Of a stretch of 64,000 bases of DNA, positions 35,793 through 44,498 are shown one piece after another; the stretch's first letter is position 1; every line of letters begins with the position of its first letter. A program made the translations under genes and the position numbers. The notes below the pieces were generated by a model. That model did not search any database. It had not been told where the DNA came from and saw nothing but the letters and a program-made list of their open reading frames with translations. The stretch covers positions 11,764 through 75,763 of the forward strand of contig CAXXWB010000050.1 in assembly GCA_963677505.2 (NCBI GenBank). The letters are read 5' to 3'. The stretch comes from JBGSUZ01 sp963677505 (GTDB lineage Bacteria > Bacillota > Clostridia > Peptostreptococcales > Acidaminobacteraceae).

Positions 35793-37679
35793 GTGCGCCC
35801 AGCATGGGCGCACTCTAACGGGTGAAAGTCCCGAACACGCCCTAGTAGTGGGAAGTGTATAGCTTAAGGCAAGGGTGTCCACCGCGAGGTGGAATCTGAA
35901 GGAAGCCGGCGGCAAAGCTCTGGTCTGACGAACAGAAATCACATCAGGCAATAATTAGGGATAAGGCTGCAATTCAAGTCAAAGTCCAATAACTACTCGA
36001 AACTAATTATTGTAAATGTGGCAGATAGATGGAGCGAAAGAGTGCGTTCTTACCTGGGGAGGTCTCACAGACGTGAAGTAAGACAGTCTGAAATACGGAG
36101 TAAAGCTTGCTGTGAGAAGTCAGCCGAGGTCATAGTACCGAGTTTTTTTCGGGAAGGACTGAACAATCGTAAGTCTCGATTAAGAACTAGAAGGAGGTTG
36201 GTGTGTTGAAAGCAGAATACCGAAAGGACTGCCTGCAAAGGGATGGCGTGGAACGCAAAGAGTATGTAGGAGTGCTGAGCACCAACTCTCGGGAAGGTAA
36301 AGAAAGAGGCGGTGCAAACGACTTGCTGGAAAGCATACTGGACAGAGAAAACCTGAACAAGGCTTATAGACAAGTCAAGCGTAACCATGGAGCGCCGGGA
36401 ATCGATGGCATAACCGTTGAGGAGGCGCTTCCTTGGATAAAGGCAAATCGTGAGGAACTCCTACAAAGTATTCGGGAAGGCAGATACAAGCCAAGCCCAG
36501 TTAGGCGAAAGGAAATTCCAAAAGCAGATGGTGGTGTACGAAAGCTTGGTATTCCAACGGTCATCGACCGTATCATTCAACAAGCTATCTCCCAGAAGCT
36601 TCAACCAATCTTTGAACCACTCTTTTCGGAAGGGAGCTATGGCTACCGCCCGAAAAGAAGCGCACAGCAGGCGATTCAGAAAGTGAAGGCGTATGCAGAA
36701 CAGGGATATGTCCACGCGGTGGAAATAGACCTATCGAAGTACTTCGACACCTTGAATCACGAACTGCTCCTGAATCTTCTACGCAAACATATCCAAGATA
36801 AACGTGTGACGGAACTCATCAAGAAATACTTGAAAAGTGGCGTCATGAAAAATGGAATCATCAGCAAAACCGAAGAAGGCTCACCACAAGGCGGGCCTCT
36901 ATCACCTTTACTGGCGAACATATATTTGAATGAATTTGATCAGGAGATGGCATCCAGAGATGTGAAGGTAATTCGCTATGCAGATGACATTGTGGTACTT
37001 GCGAAAAGCAAGCGAGCGGCAAACCGCCTTCTGGAAACCTGTCGTAAGTATCTTGAGGGTAAACTGAAACTGAAAATGAATGTCCAAAAGAGCAAAAATG
37101 TCAGCGTTTTAGCAATAAAACATTTTAAATTCCTTGGTTTTTGTCTTGGGAAGAATGGAAAGGGCATCTTTATCAGAGCTCACCGTGAATCTTTGGTAAA
37201 AGCGAAAAGGAAGCTGAAAGAACTGACACGCCGTAATCAGGGAAAGAATGTGCGAGTGGTATTTGAGAAAGTAAAGAGTTTCATCCGAGGATGGCTTGGT
37301 TACTATCACGTAGCTGACATCAAACGGACAATCATGTCATGGAATGAGTGGTTGCGCAGAAGATTCCGCATGTATATCTGGAAACAATGGAAGAAACCCA
37401 AAACGAGGGTGATGAATCTTAAGAAACTTGGAATATCAGAATGGCAGGCGTATCAATGGGGCAATACCCGACTAGGATACTGGCGAATAGCTGGAAGTGC
37501 AGTACTTTCGCGGTCCATCACAAATGAAAAGCTCGTACAGGCTGGCTATTATGACTTTCCAGCCCAGTACGAGCAACTACGCTTAAAGCACTTATGCGAT
37601 TGAACCGCCGTATACCGAACGGTACGTACGGTGGTGTGAGAGGTCGGAAAATGAAATAATCATTTTCCCCCTACTCGAT
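35793..37679 (+). mobile_element. Group IIC intron
   Basis: The RNA begins GTGCGCCCAGCATGGGCGC at 35793, followed by the conserved GGGTGAAAGTCCCGAA region of domain I. Domain V is at 37604-37635: a 9-pair stem, CG bulge and TACC-GAAC-GGTA cap, with the catalytic triad CGC (37606-37608) as in IIC introns. Domain VI is the perfect hairpin GGAAAATGA/TCATTTTCC at 37646-37668, and the 3' end reads CTACTCGAT. No bulged branch-point adenosine is evident, so splicing could be hydrolytic. Insertion immediately after a terminator T tract is characteristic of class C. The intron carries its own maturase gene and appears complete. The 3' boundary may be off by 1-2 bases. The 410 bases before the maturase (35793-36202) are intron RNA domains I-IV. 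Confidence 0.92.
36203..37603 (+). CDS. ltrA: Group II intron reverse transcriptase/maturase
   Basis: This 466-residue intron-encoded protein lies in domain IV. The reverse transcriptase domain covers about residues 60-300, with the AVEIDLSKYFDTLNHELL block, EEGSPQGGPLSPLLANIYL and the catalytic YADD (IRYADDIVVLA). The maturase X/thumb region follows (GWLGYYHVADIKRTIMSWNEW) and ends with SRSITNEKLVQAGYYDFP. No HNH endonuclease domain is present, as expected for class C proteins. GTG at 36203 has AAGGAGG 6 bases upstream. The stop codon ends one base before domain V. The frame is intact, so the element may be active. Confidence 0.95.
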   Translation: MLKAEYRKDCLQRDGVERKEYVGVLSTNSREGKERGGANDLLESILDRENLNKAYRQVKRNHGAPGIDGITVEEALPWIKANREELLQSIREGRYKPSPVRRKEIPKADGGVRKLGIPTVIDRIIQQAISQKLQPIFEPLFSEGSYGYRPKRSAQQAIQKVKAYAEQGYVHAVEIDLSKYFDTLNHELLLNLLRKHIQDKRVTELIKKYLKSGVMKNGIISKTEEGSPQGGPLSPLLANIYLNEFDQEMASRDVKVIRYADDIVVLAKSKRAANRLLETCRKYLEGKLKLKMNVQKSKNVSVLAIKHFKFLGFCLGKNGKGIFIRAHRESLVKAKRKLKELTRRNQGKNVRVVFEKVKSFIRGWLGYYHVADIKRTIMSWNEWLRRRFRMYIWKQWKKPKTRVMNLKKLGISEWQAYQWGNTRLGYWRIAGSAVLSRSITNEKLVQAGYYDFPAQYEQLRLKHLCD

Positions 37680-37705
37680 TGTCTATAAAGAATCTTAAAA
37701 GAGCC

Positions 37706-40609
37706 TTATTTTGAAATGCTTGCAGGTCTAATTGTTTTAAATTTAATGGTACTTGGCGCTTTAACCCGTTTGTCTGCAATGTTTTTATTGACAATAAAAT
37801 TGAGAGCCTTTACTTCAAACTCTACTTTGTTTCCCACAATGTTCATGGTGAGAATGGCAGAGCCTTTAGAAAGGTCGAAACTGCTGTACTTGTTTAGTGT
37901 TTGAACATCAATGACGGTAGCACTGTTGGTTAATCGAATGTTATAACCGTTACTTTGACCACCTGAAAGGATATAGGTTTTGACGCCAGCGTGGTTAAGG
38001 GTTTCAAGCTGACTTGTAAAAAGCTCTTCCTCTAAAGGGTCTGTGAAATTCATGGTGTTATTGGTGACAATGACCAAATTTTTATAAGGGAATTTCTTGA
38101 TGCGAGCCATAAGCTTTTCAAGTTGGGTTGGGTCTGCCTTGATGAATGAATCGTTTGTACTTTTCAAGGTGACGATAACCGTTTGTCCTATTATGGTTTC
38201 ATTATAGTTTGTTGCTTGAATATCTGACTTTAAGAGGTCAGACATAGTTTTGTCCGCTGAGCCAGCAAAATAGGTGTATTTGTATTTGTTGAGAGCAGTT
38301 GCAATGGATTTGTAGTTTTCTACATTTCCAAGAGCTTCAGCGCCACTAAATTCTCCATAAATGGCAACCTGAGTACCACCACTGGTTTTAATCTTCATAT
38401 CTTCCATTTTTGGAAGCTTGTTAACGTCCTTTGGCAAGACAATGTCATTCTTTTTCTCGACTACAGCAGTTAAGTTATCGATTAAAATAATACCACTGTC
38501 TATTTTCACGGGGTTGGTTTCGGTTAAGTAAATTTGATTAACTGTAATGGGTGCTACCAGTGTTTTGGGAAGGGTGGCTTCAACATTTTTCCAACCTGTC
38601 CAGTTAACTGCAGTGGCAAAATCGACAGTCGCTACAGTACCCTTTGAATCAGTTACTTTTGCTCTGAGCCAGTGGTTATTTCCCTGAGTCCCAAAGACAT
38701 CCAATCCTAATTTATCAGGAAGCGTTTTGAGAACCAGTTCACCTGCAGCAAAGTTAATATATGCCGCGCGGGTGGCTTCTATAGCTGGGAAGTCATAAGC
38801 GAGCTGAATGGCATTGGTACCATCTGGGCTGCCGCTGACCTGAGTATACATACTTTTTACTTCTGGAGGGTAAGCGGAAGTTGTTCCACTGGCAGGAATG
38901 CCATTTTCACCTAAATCAAAGTTTTCTATTACAGCGATATCTGCGCCCACTATAACGGGAATATATTTTTTGATGCTGCCAAGAGTAAGGGTTAACACAC
39001 CTTTTCCAGTTTTTCCAGTCGCAGTAATAGTGCCGTCTGGAGCGACCTTGAAGAGGTTGCCCGGAATGTTCCAAATCACGCTGGTTGGACTAAGCGGCAA
39101 AGTGTAACCGCTGGTAGTACTGCCTGTTAGTTTTGCTTTCAAGGTACCGTTGGCTCTTAGTTGAACGACTTTTGGCAAGAAATCTATGTCGACAATGTCG
39201 CTGTAGGCAGTAAAATCTTTTGTGGCACTTAAATTGCCATAAGTGGCAGTGACAGTTAGTTTACCAACACTGCTTGCTACGAGTTGATTCTTCTTGACGC
39301 TGCCGTGATTCGCTGTGACGGTCCAAGTGATTTGAGCAGGGTCTATAGTGACGGTGTTACGATTGGCATCTAGGCCTATAAGATTAAGGTCTGTAGGTGA
39401 GTTTATCAACACCTTATCTGATGCAGATTTAATCATTAATTGATCTAAAGCGCCAGACTCAGAGGTAGAAATAATGCCGATACCATTTTTAATTGAGCGC
39501 TCACCGCCATCAGAGGGGGTGTTCACAATGGCTGTGGAAGTTTGACCTAGTTGTTTGACCAACATTTCTGTAGAGCCGCCACCATCCATGCAGATGGCTT
39601 CGTAAGAACCAAGTTCGACCATAAGAGAAGAAAGTTCTTTCATATCTAAACCTCTGAAATTGGCAGTTCTGCCGTCTACAGTAAGGAAAATCATTTGTTT
39701 TCTATTCTGTGATATACCCACTGCTGTTCTAGGCTGCTTGCCGTTAATGGCAACGGTATATGTAGTTAAAGCTTTTCCATCTTTTACGATTTGAGAGCCT
39801 CCACCGATAGAGAAGTCCAAATTGGCCAATGAGGATTTATTGTCTAAAAAGACATAGTCGCCTACGGCAAAATTGTTGATGAGGGCTGTCGCCTTAGTTT
39901 CAATTCCTGTAACTACGTAGCCATTGGCTGGAATATCTAAGGGGTCTCCATTTTCTGAGATTTGCATAACTGTATTATCTACGATGACCATTTCAACAAC
40001 ACGCTTTCCTGAAATCCGACCAATGGATTTTGTACCCCAATTGCGGTCGTATAGGTTTGCGAAACTATAGTTATAGTAAGGTTTATTTTTAAAATCTATT
40101 TTAATGGTGGTTTTCGGGTTGGACAGTTCGTAACCTGTGCCCGTAAGATATTCCACGAAGGCTGAATTGGTTTTATCGATGTTAAGGGAGGCGTACTTTG
40201 GACTGCTAGAGCCTAAAATGACTGTTTTCCCATTGTCGATAACAGAACCAAAAGGGGTGTTGAGCTTGGGTTCGAAAAAGTCAGCATTGATTGCCCCGAT
40301 TAAATTCTTTTCTCTAGAGGCAAGTTTAGATAACTTTTCCCTTTTTGAAGTGGCTGTTTCAGGGTATAAGGGTTTAATGTCGATGTTGGGATTTGTTAAA
40401 TCAACTCGCATGACGTTTAAATTGACCCAACCGCCAGTGGTTAGTTTTAGATGCTGTTCATAAGTGACCCCAGAAGAGAGATCTGTTTTTTCAACATTTT
40501 GGTAGATTACACGATAGTCAGCAAATGATTGGATCGGTGTTAGCATTGTAGCGATTAACAAAAGACCAATAAATTTTTGCCCATATGAATTATGCTTTAA
40601 TAATGTCAT
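37706..40609 (-). CDS. Secreted phosphodiester glycosidase-domain protein, multidomain
   Basis: This 967-residue exported protein has an N-terminal signal peptide (about residues 10-30, ending SFA). Residues about 45-385 match the phosphodiester glycosidase (NAGPA, DUF2233) domain: GAINADFFEP, PRTAVGISQNRKQMIFLTVDGR and CMDGGGSTEM. A bacterial Ig-like pair follows (about 395-560, ITWTVTANHGSVKKNQLV and IWNIPGNLFKVAPDGTITATG), then a beta-rich carbohydrate-binding-like region (about 565-720). The C-terminal region from about 740 resembles the position where related clostridial proteins carry a metallophosphoesterase, but the metal-binding signature is not visible. It may remodel phosphodiester-linked wall sugars. 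ATG at 40609 follows AAGGTGATG. Confidence 0.85.
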   Translation of the reverse strand: MTLLKHNSYGQKFIGLLLIATMLTPIQSFADYRVIYQNVEKTDLSSGVTYEQHLKLTTGGWVNLNVMRVDLTNPNIDIKPLYPETATSKREKLSKLASREKNLIGAINADFFEPKLNTPFGSVIDNGKTVILGSSSPKYASLNIDKTNSAFVEYLTGTGYELSNPKTTIKIDFKNKPYYNYSFANLYDRNWGTKSIGRISGKRVVEMVIVDNTVMQISENGDPLDIPANGYVVTGIETKATALINNFAVGDYVFLDNKSSLANLDFSIGGGSQIVKDGKALTTYTVAINGKQPRTAVGISQNRKQMIFLTVDGRTANFRGLDMKELSSLMVELGSYEAICMDGGGSTEMLVKQLGQTSTAIVNTPSDGGERSIKNGIGIISTSESGALDQLMIKSASDKVLINSPTDLNLIGLDANRNTVTIDPAQITWTVTANHGSVKKNQLVASSVGKLTVTATYGNLSATKDFTAYSDIVDIDFLPKVVQLRANGTLKAKLTGSTTSGYTLPLSPTSVIWNIPGNLFKVAPDGTITATGKTGKGVLTLTLGSIKKYIPVIVGADIAVIENFDLGENGIPASGTTSAYPPEVKSMYTQVSGSPDGTNAIQLAYDFPAIEATRAAYINFAAGELVLKTLPDKLGLDVFGTQGNNHWLRAKVTDSKGTVATVDFATAVNWTGWKNVEATLPKTLVAPITVNQIYLTETNPVKIDSGIILIDNLTAVVEKKNDIVLPKDVNKLPKMEDMKIKTSGGTQVAIYGEFSGAEALGNVENYKSIATALNKYKYTYFAGSADKTMSDLLKSDIQATNYNETIIGQTVIVTLKSTNDSFIKADPTQLEKLMARIKKFPYKNLVIVTNNTMNFTDPLEEELFTSQLETLNHAGVKTYILSGGQSNGYNIRLTNSATVIDVQTLNKYSSFDLSKGSAILTMNIVGNKVEFEVKALNFIVNKNIADKRVKAPSTIKFKTIRPASISK

Positions 40610-40716
40610 AGCATCACCTTCTTTACATATTCTATTATAGTCTATTGAAGGACGCTTTCCTTTTACAGGGACGTTAAGAAAACATTACAAAAGGGTATCT
40701 TTTTTTAAAAAAGGGC

Positions 40717-40745
40717 TTGTGAAAGGTAATGATTGGTGATATAAT
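40717..40745 (+). promoter_or_regulatory. SigA-type promoter of metK
   Basis: TTGTGA at 40717-40722 and a perfect TATAAT at 40740-40745 have a 17-base spacer. Transcripts would start about 85 bases before the riboswitch aptamer. Confidence 0.75.
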
Positions 40746-40834
40746 CAGCAATGTTATATTTTGTAACAGTGGCGAGCTACTGGTTAGTCAAAGAGCTTGA
40801 TGTTCGGAGATGCAGGTATGACATAATTAAATCA

Positions 40835-40994
40835 CCTTATTAAGAGTGACGGAGGGAATAGGCCCAATGAAGTCCGGCAACCGGTTAAAACACGGTGCTA
40901 AATCCTACAGGAAGTTCCATGGCGGGGACTATCTGGAAGATGAGGAGGAAAAGAACTTTAAAAGTTTAGCCTCTTCCTGCGAAGAGGCTTTTTT
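40835..40994 (+). promoter_or_regulatory. SAM-I riboswitch (S-box leader) of metK
   Basis: The S-box core is present: TTAAGAGTGACGGAGGGAAT, GGCCCAATGAAGTCCGGCAACC and GGTGCTAAATCCTACAGG. P1 pairs CCTTAT (40835-40840) with ATGAGG (40940-40945). The terminator stem AGCCTCTTC/GAAGAGGCT (40968-40989) is followed by six T residues. GAGGAGG (40942-40948) overlaps P1 and can pair with CCTCTTC (40970-40976) to form an antiterminator. SAM binding should therefore stabilise P1, free the terminator and switch metK off. Confidence 0.96.
40968..40994 (+). terminator. Riboswitch-controlled terminator before metK
   Basis: A 9-pair stem with a CTGC loop and six T residues is the conditional terminator of the SAM-I leader. 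Confidence 0.92.
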
Positions 40995-41136
40995 AGTTGC
41001 AAAATTTGCATTAGTAGCAAAGGTGCAAAACTAGAAAAATCCTGGCGTCGCGGAAAAAAATGCGTGAAACAAGTGCAAAGATCTTTGTTCCCCACAAAGA
41101 TTCATTGAAACTATTCGTCAAAGGAGGAAATTAAAA

Positions 41137-42327
41137 ATGAAAAAAAGATTATTTACTTCAGAAAGTGTAACAGAAGGACATCCAGATAAAATATGCGATC
41201 AAATCTCAGATGCAGTACTTGACGCAATCATCGCTCAAGATCCTGCAGCTAGGGTTGCTTGTGAAACATCTGTAACGACAGGTCTCGTTCTTGTTATGGG
41301 TGAAATTTCTACAAACTGTTATGTAGACATTCAAAAAACAGTAAGAGAAACAATTAGAGAAATTGGATATACAAGAGCTAAATACGGTTTTGATGCAGAT
41401 ACTTGTGCGGTACTCGTTGCAATTGATGAGCAATCGGCAGATATTGCTATGGGTGTTGATGAAGCCCTTGAACACAGAGGCGGCAAAGTCGATGAGGATA
41501 TTGAAGCAACTGGTGCAGGCGACCAAGGTTTGATGTTTGGTTTTGCTTGTAACGAAACAGAAGAATTAATGCCACTTCCAATTTCTTTGGCGCATAAATT
41601 GGCGTTTAGATTATCAGAAGTTAGAAAAAATTCTATGGTAGATTACCTCAGACCAGATGGTAAAACACAAGTAACTGTTGAGTACGATGGTGACAAGCCT
41701 GTTCGTGTGGACACGATTGTTATTTCTACACAACACAGCCCTGAAGTGAGCCACGAGCAAATTGAAGCGGATCTTAAAAGACTCGTAATCAATCATGTTG
41801 TGCCTGCTGAATTATTAGATGCCAATACAAAATACTATATCAACCCAACGGGTCGTTTCGTTATTGGCGGACCACAAGGTGATTCAGGTCTTACTGGCAG
41901 AAAGATTATCGTAGATACTTACGGTGGCTACTCAAGACACGGCGGCGGCGCATTCTCAGGAAAAGATCCAACAAAAGTAGACCGTTCTGCAGCTTACGCA
42001 GCAAGATATGTTGCGAAGAACATTGTTGCTGCAGGTCTTGCTGACAAATGTGAAATTGAGCTTGCATATGCAATCGGTGTTGCTAGACCTGTTTCGGTTC
42101 TTGTTGAAACATTTGGTACAAGCAAAGTATCTGAAGAAAAAATCGAAGAGTTGGTTGCAAAACACTTTGACCTTAGACCAGCTGCTATCATCAGAGATCT
42201 TGGTCTGAGAAGACCACTTTACAGACAAGTTGCTGCGTATGGTCACATGGGCAGAGTTGATTTGGATGTACCTTGGGAAAAAACAGATAAAGCTGAATTG
42301 CTTAAAAAAGAAGCATTCGAAGCTTAA
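41137..42327 (+). CDS. metK: S-adenosylmethionine synthetase
   Basis: MetK makes SAM from methionine and ATP. The 396 residues contain FTSESVTEGHPDKICDQISD at the start, the GAGDQGLMFGFA ATP-binding hexapeptide and the GGGAFSGKDPTKVDRS loop, all diagnostic. AGGAGG lies 8 bases before the ATG. Expression is under feedback by the upstream SAM riboswitch. Confidence 0.98.
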   Translation: MKKRLFTSESVTEGHPDKICDQISDAVLDAIIAQDPAARVACETSVTTGLVLVMGEISTNCYVDIQKTVRETIREIGYTRAKYGFDADTCAVLVAIDEQSADIAMGVDEALEHRGGKVDEDIEATGAGDQGLMFGFACNETEELMPLPISLAHKLAFRLSEVRKNSMVDYLRPDGKTQVTVEYDGDKPVRVDTIVISTQHSPEVSHEQIEADLKRLVINHVVPAELLDANTKYYINPTGRFVIGGPQGDSGLTGRKIIVDTYGGYSRHGGGAFSGKDPTKVDRSAAYAARYVAKNIVAAGLADKCEIELAYAIGVARPVSVLVETFGTSKVSEEKIEELVAKHFDLRPAAIIRDLGLRRPLYRQVAAYGHMGRVDLDVPWEKTDKAELLKKEAFEA

Positions 42328-42347
42328 CATTCGAAAAAATTAAAACG

Positions 42348-42410
42348 AAATAGCATAAAAAGGACGCTGGGGAGAATTTAATCACCCCAGCGTCCTTTTA
42401 TATGCTATTT
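42348..42410. terminator. Long symmetrical hairpin terminator after metK
   Basis: The stem of about 24 pairs (AAATAGCATA then AAAGGACGCTGGGG, and their complements) has one bulged A near the base and a 12-base loop, AGAATTTAATCA. The central GC-rich part followed by CTTTTATAT works as a terminator. Confidence 0.85.
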
Positions 42411-42440
42411 CAAGTCGCGAGACTAATATTTTCAGCCAAA

Positions 42441-42468
42441 CCCCACTTTTTAAAGGTAAATAAACGAA
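42441..42468 (+). promoter_or_regulatory. SigI-type promoter of sigI-rsgI
   Basis: ACCCCA (CCCC at 42441-42444) and CGAA (42465-42468) have 24 bases from element start to element start. This resembles the SigI consensus (ACCCCC and CGAA) and suggests autoregulation. Confidence 0.65.
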
Positions 42469-42516
42469 TAGTATAGTAGAATCTAAAATGGGAAGACTAG
42501 TTTTAGGAGAAGGCCA

Positions 42517-43224
42517 ATGATTTTTTCAAGCCTAGAGAGCAAAGTCCTAAAAGCCCAAAATGATTTGGAATTAACAAGTAAGTTGATTGCCGCTCATGAG
42601 GGCTTTATACGGAAATGTATGATAGATCAGCAAAAAGCCAGCGGCGCTCGTCTCAATGATGAAACGACGGTGGCTATGTTAGCGTTCAATGAAGCCGTTG
42701 TCCAGTATGATGAAAGTAGAGGGAAGTTTCTTTCCTTCGCCAAAATGGTCATTACGCGAAGACTGGTAGATGAATACCGAAGACAACTCAGACAAATTCC
42801 AGAAGGCACAAAATCTATGGATGAATCCTATTCGGAAGAGGAAGAGAGCAATCGACCTTATGAAACTCAAGTCTCCATGACCGTTTTTGAAAATGAAGTT
42901 AAGCGGGCGGATCTCCAAATGGAAATTGCGCTCTATAATGAACGGTTAGGGCATTTTAGTTTAGATTTTACTGGTCTTGCGGAGATATCGCCTAAACAAG
43001 AGCGGCTGAGAGAAGAATACAGAGATGTGGCAAAATGGTTAACAGATAAGCCAGACTTGCTTTGTAAGCTGTACAAGGATAAAAAACTTCCTGTAACGGA
43101 AATACTCAGTCACTGCAAAACAGATCGAAAGCGCTTAGAGAGAGGTCGTGGGTACATCATCGCTTTAGTGGTGCTGATGGACAGCGATTTGGAAATGATA
43201 AAATCTTATTTAGAAAGGCGGTGA
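42517..43224 (+). CDS. sigI: RNA polymerase sigma factor SigI
   Basis: This 235-residue alternative sigma factor has a sigma-70 region-2-like segment (EAVVQYDESRGKFLSFAKMVITRRLVDEYRR, read in two halves around residues 65-95) and a short helical C-terminal DNA-binding region without a canonical region 4. This is the SigI layout. The next gene is the cognate anti-sigma factor RsgI, 4 bases downstream, which confirms the family. SigI responds to heat or, in cellulolytic Clostridia, to extracellular polysaccharides, and the signal here is unknown. AGGAGAAGG precedes the ATG. Confidence 0.88.
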   Translation: MIFSSLESKVLKAQNDLELTSKLIAAHEGFIRKCMIDQQKASGARLNDETTVAMLAFNEAVVQYDESRGKFLSFAKMVITRRLVDEYRRQLRQIPEGTKSMDESYSEEEESNRPYETQVSMTVFENEVKRADLQMEIALYNERLGHFSLDFTGLAEISPKQERLREEYRDVAKWLTDKPDLLCKLYKDKKLPVTEILSHCKTDRKRLERGRGYIIALVVLMDSDLEMIKSYLERR

Positions 43225-43228
43225 GCAC

Positions 43229-44467
43229 ATGAAAAAGCACATAAAGGGTATAATTATGTCCATTGAGAATGAATGTGCCATCGTCCTATCGGCTGACGGT
43301 CAATTTTTAAAAACAAAAGTTAGGTCAGGGGCTAACTTTGTTGGAGATGAAATTTCTATTGCTGGAAATGAACGCCACTGGATTTGGGAACAAGTAGAGG
43401 GTGTGCTGTCAGCACTTAGAAGACCAGCACTTCAAGTTGCACTCAGTTTTGCTTTGGTAATGGCAGGCGGCATAGGCACTTGGGCTTATCCGACAGGTCA
43501 TATTTATGTAGATGTAAACCCTTCTTTGGGCATGAGTTACAATGTTTATCACAGAGTCATCGCCATGGAGAGCTTCAATGAAGATGGCTCCAAGGTCATT
43601 GGTAAAGTGTCTTTCTATGGGAAAAAAGTAAGTGAAGGCGTTGAAGAAACGCTGACGGTTATGAACAATGAAGGCTTTATTAAGAGCGAGGCAGAGGGGG
43701 TTAGTGGGGTGCTGATAGGCTACACCGACTCAAAAATGGAAAAGGAAGTTCTAGAAACGGTTCTAGAAACCTCTAAAAAATTGAAAAAAACCGTACAAGT
43801 CGCTTCTTTAAAAGTAGCCTCAGATGCGAAAAATATAGCTCAGGATCAAAAAGGCCAAAAAGATACCTTATCTCCGATTCAAGCAGAGATAGCAAAGCGA
43901 AAGATAGCTAAAAATAATTTTGATAAAACTAGGGACAATAATCGTGCTAAGAATAGAGAAAAGAAAAGTAAAGAGACTCTAAAAGCTGAAATTAAAGGGA
44001 CTGCAAAGGATTTGAAGAAAAAGACAACAACTGAAATCATTGAGGAAAATCAAGGAGAAGTCAAAATGATTCCCAATGCTAAAGTGGATGAGATAAAGAA
44101 GAAAAATCAACTGAAGAAGGACAAGGATAAGGACAAGGATAAGGACAAGGATAAGGATAAGGAAGAAGACAAAGACAAAGACAAAGACAAAGACAAGGTC
44201 AAGGTCAAGGAGCACAAAGCGCCAAAACCAGATCCAAAAGTAAAAAATAATCAACCGGTGGAAAAATCAGTGGACCTTCGAAAACAAAATTCTGAAGAAA
44301 ACATCCGCCTTCAAAATATTATTGAAAAAATAGGGAAACTAAATGCATTAGTGGAAGAGATTCAGGCATCTGGGGCTAAAGACAATCAAAAGGCAGCTAA
44401 AATCAAAAAGATTTTAAAGCAGATTGAACGGCTAAACCAAGAGAAACACCAGATAGAATCCAACTAG
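43229..44467 (+). CDS. rsgI: Anti-sigma-I factor RsgI, with Lys/Asp repeat tail
   Basis: RsgI holds SigI inactive at the membrane. Residues 1-55 are the cytoplasmic SigI-binding domain (KGIIMSIENECAIVLSADG). A single membrane helix lies at about 67-88. The outside begins with the family's YVDVNPSLGMSYN element (93-105). Unlike RsgI proteins of cellulolytic Clostridia, no carbohydrate-binding module is seen. Instead the exterior is very rich in Lys and Asp/Glu, with a KD dipeptide repeat at about residues 297-327 and a coiled-coil end. GTG/ATG coupling to sigI is tight (GGCGGTGAG before the ATG). Confidence 0.88.
   Translation: MKKHIKGIIMSIENECAIVLSADGQFLKTKVRSGANFVGDEISIAGNERHWIWEQVEGVLSALRRPALQVALSFALVMAGGIGTWAYPTGHIYVDVNPSLGMSYNVYHRVIAMESFNEDGSKVIGKVSFYGKKVSEGVEETLTVMNNEGFIKSEAEGVSGVLIGYTDSKMEKEVLETVLETSKKLKKTVQVASLKVASDAKNIAQDQKGQKDTLSPIQAEIAKRKIAKNNFDKTRDNNRAKNREKKSKETLKAEIKGTAKDLKKKTTTEIIEENQGEVKMIPNAKVDEIKKKNQLKKDKDKDKDKDKDKDKEEDKDKDKDKDKVKVKEHKAPKPDPKVKNNQPVEKSVDLRKQNSEENIRLQNIIEKIGKLNALVEEIQASGAKDNQKAAKIKKILKQIERLNQEKHQIESN
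44117..44209 (+). repeat. Hexanucleotide tandem repeat coding (Lys-Asp)n in rsgI
   Basis: About 15 copies of AAGGAY/AAAGAC-type hexamers are read as Lys-Asp dipeptides, with one Glu-Glu interruption. The 6-base unit keeps frame, so copy-number slippage would alter only the length of the extracellular tail. Confidence 0.9.
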
Positions 44468-44479
44468 TATTACAAACAA

Positions 44480-44494
44480 ATTACAATCCTAGGT
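44480..44494 (+). promoter_or_regulatory. Possible operator ATTACAATCCTAGGT
   Basis: Nearly the same word, ATTACAATCTAGGT, recurs at 45522-45535 before the WYL regulator gene, and CCTAGGT recurs at 46277-46283 before the GntR gene. It could be a binding site of one of these regulators. This rests only on the repetition. Confidence 0.35.
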
Positions 44495-44498
44495 CAAG

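Noticed and set aside
36018..36209. Small plus-strand frame before the maturase gene
   Set aside because: It lies in the structured RNA of the group II intron, and the maturase start at 36203 has the only good ribosome site.
40846..41034. Open frame of 62 codons upstream of metK
   Set aside because: It overlaps the SAM-I aptamer and terminator, whose conserved elements explain the sequence.
44117..44209. Short tandem repeat considered as a CRISPR-like or structural DNA repeat
   Set aside because: The unit is only 6 bases without spacers and is read in frame as Lys-Asp within rsgI.
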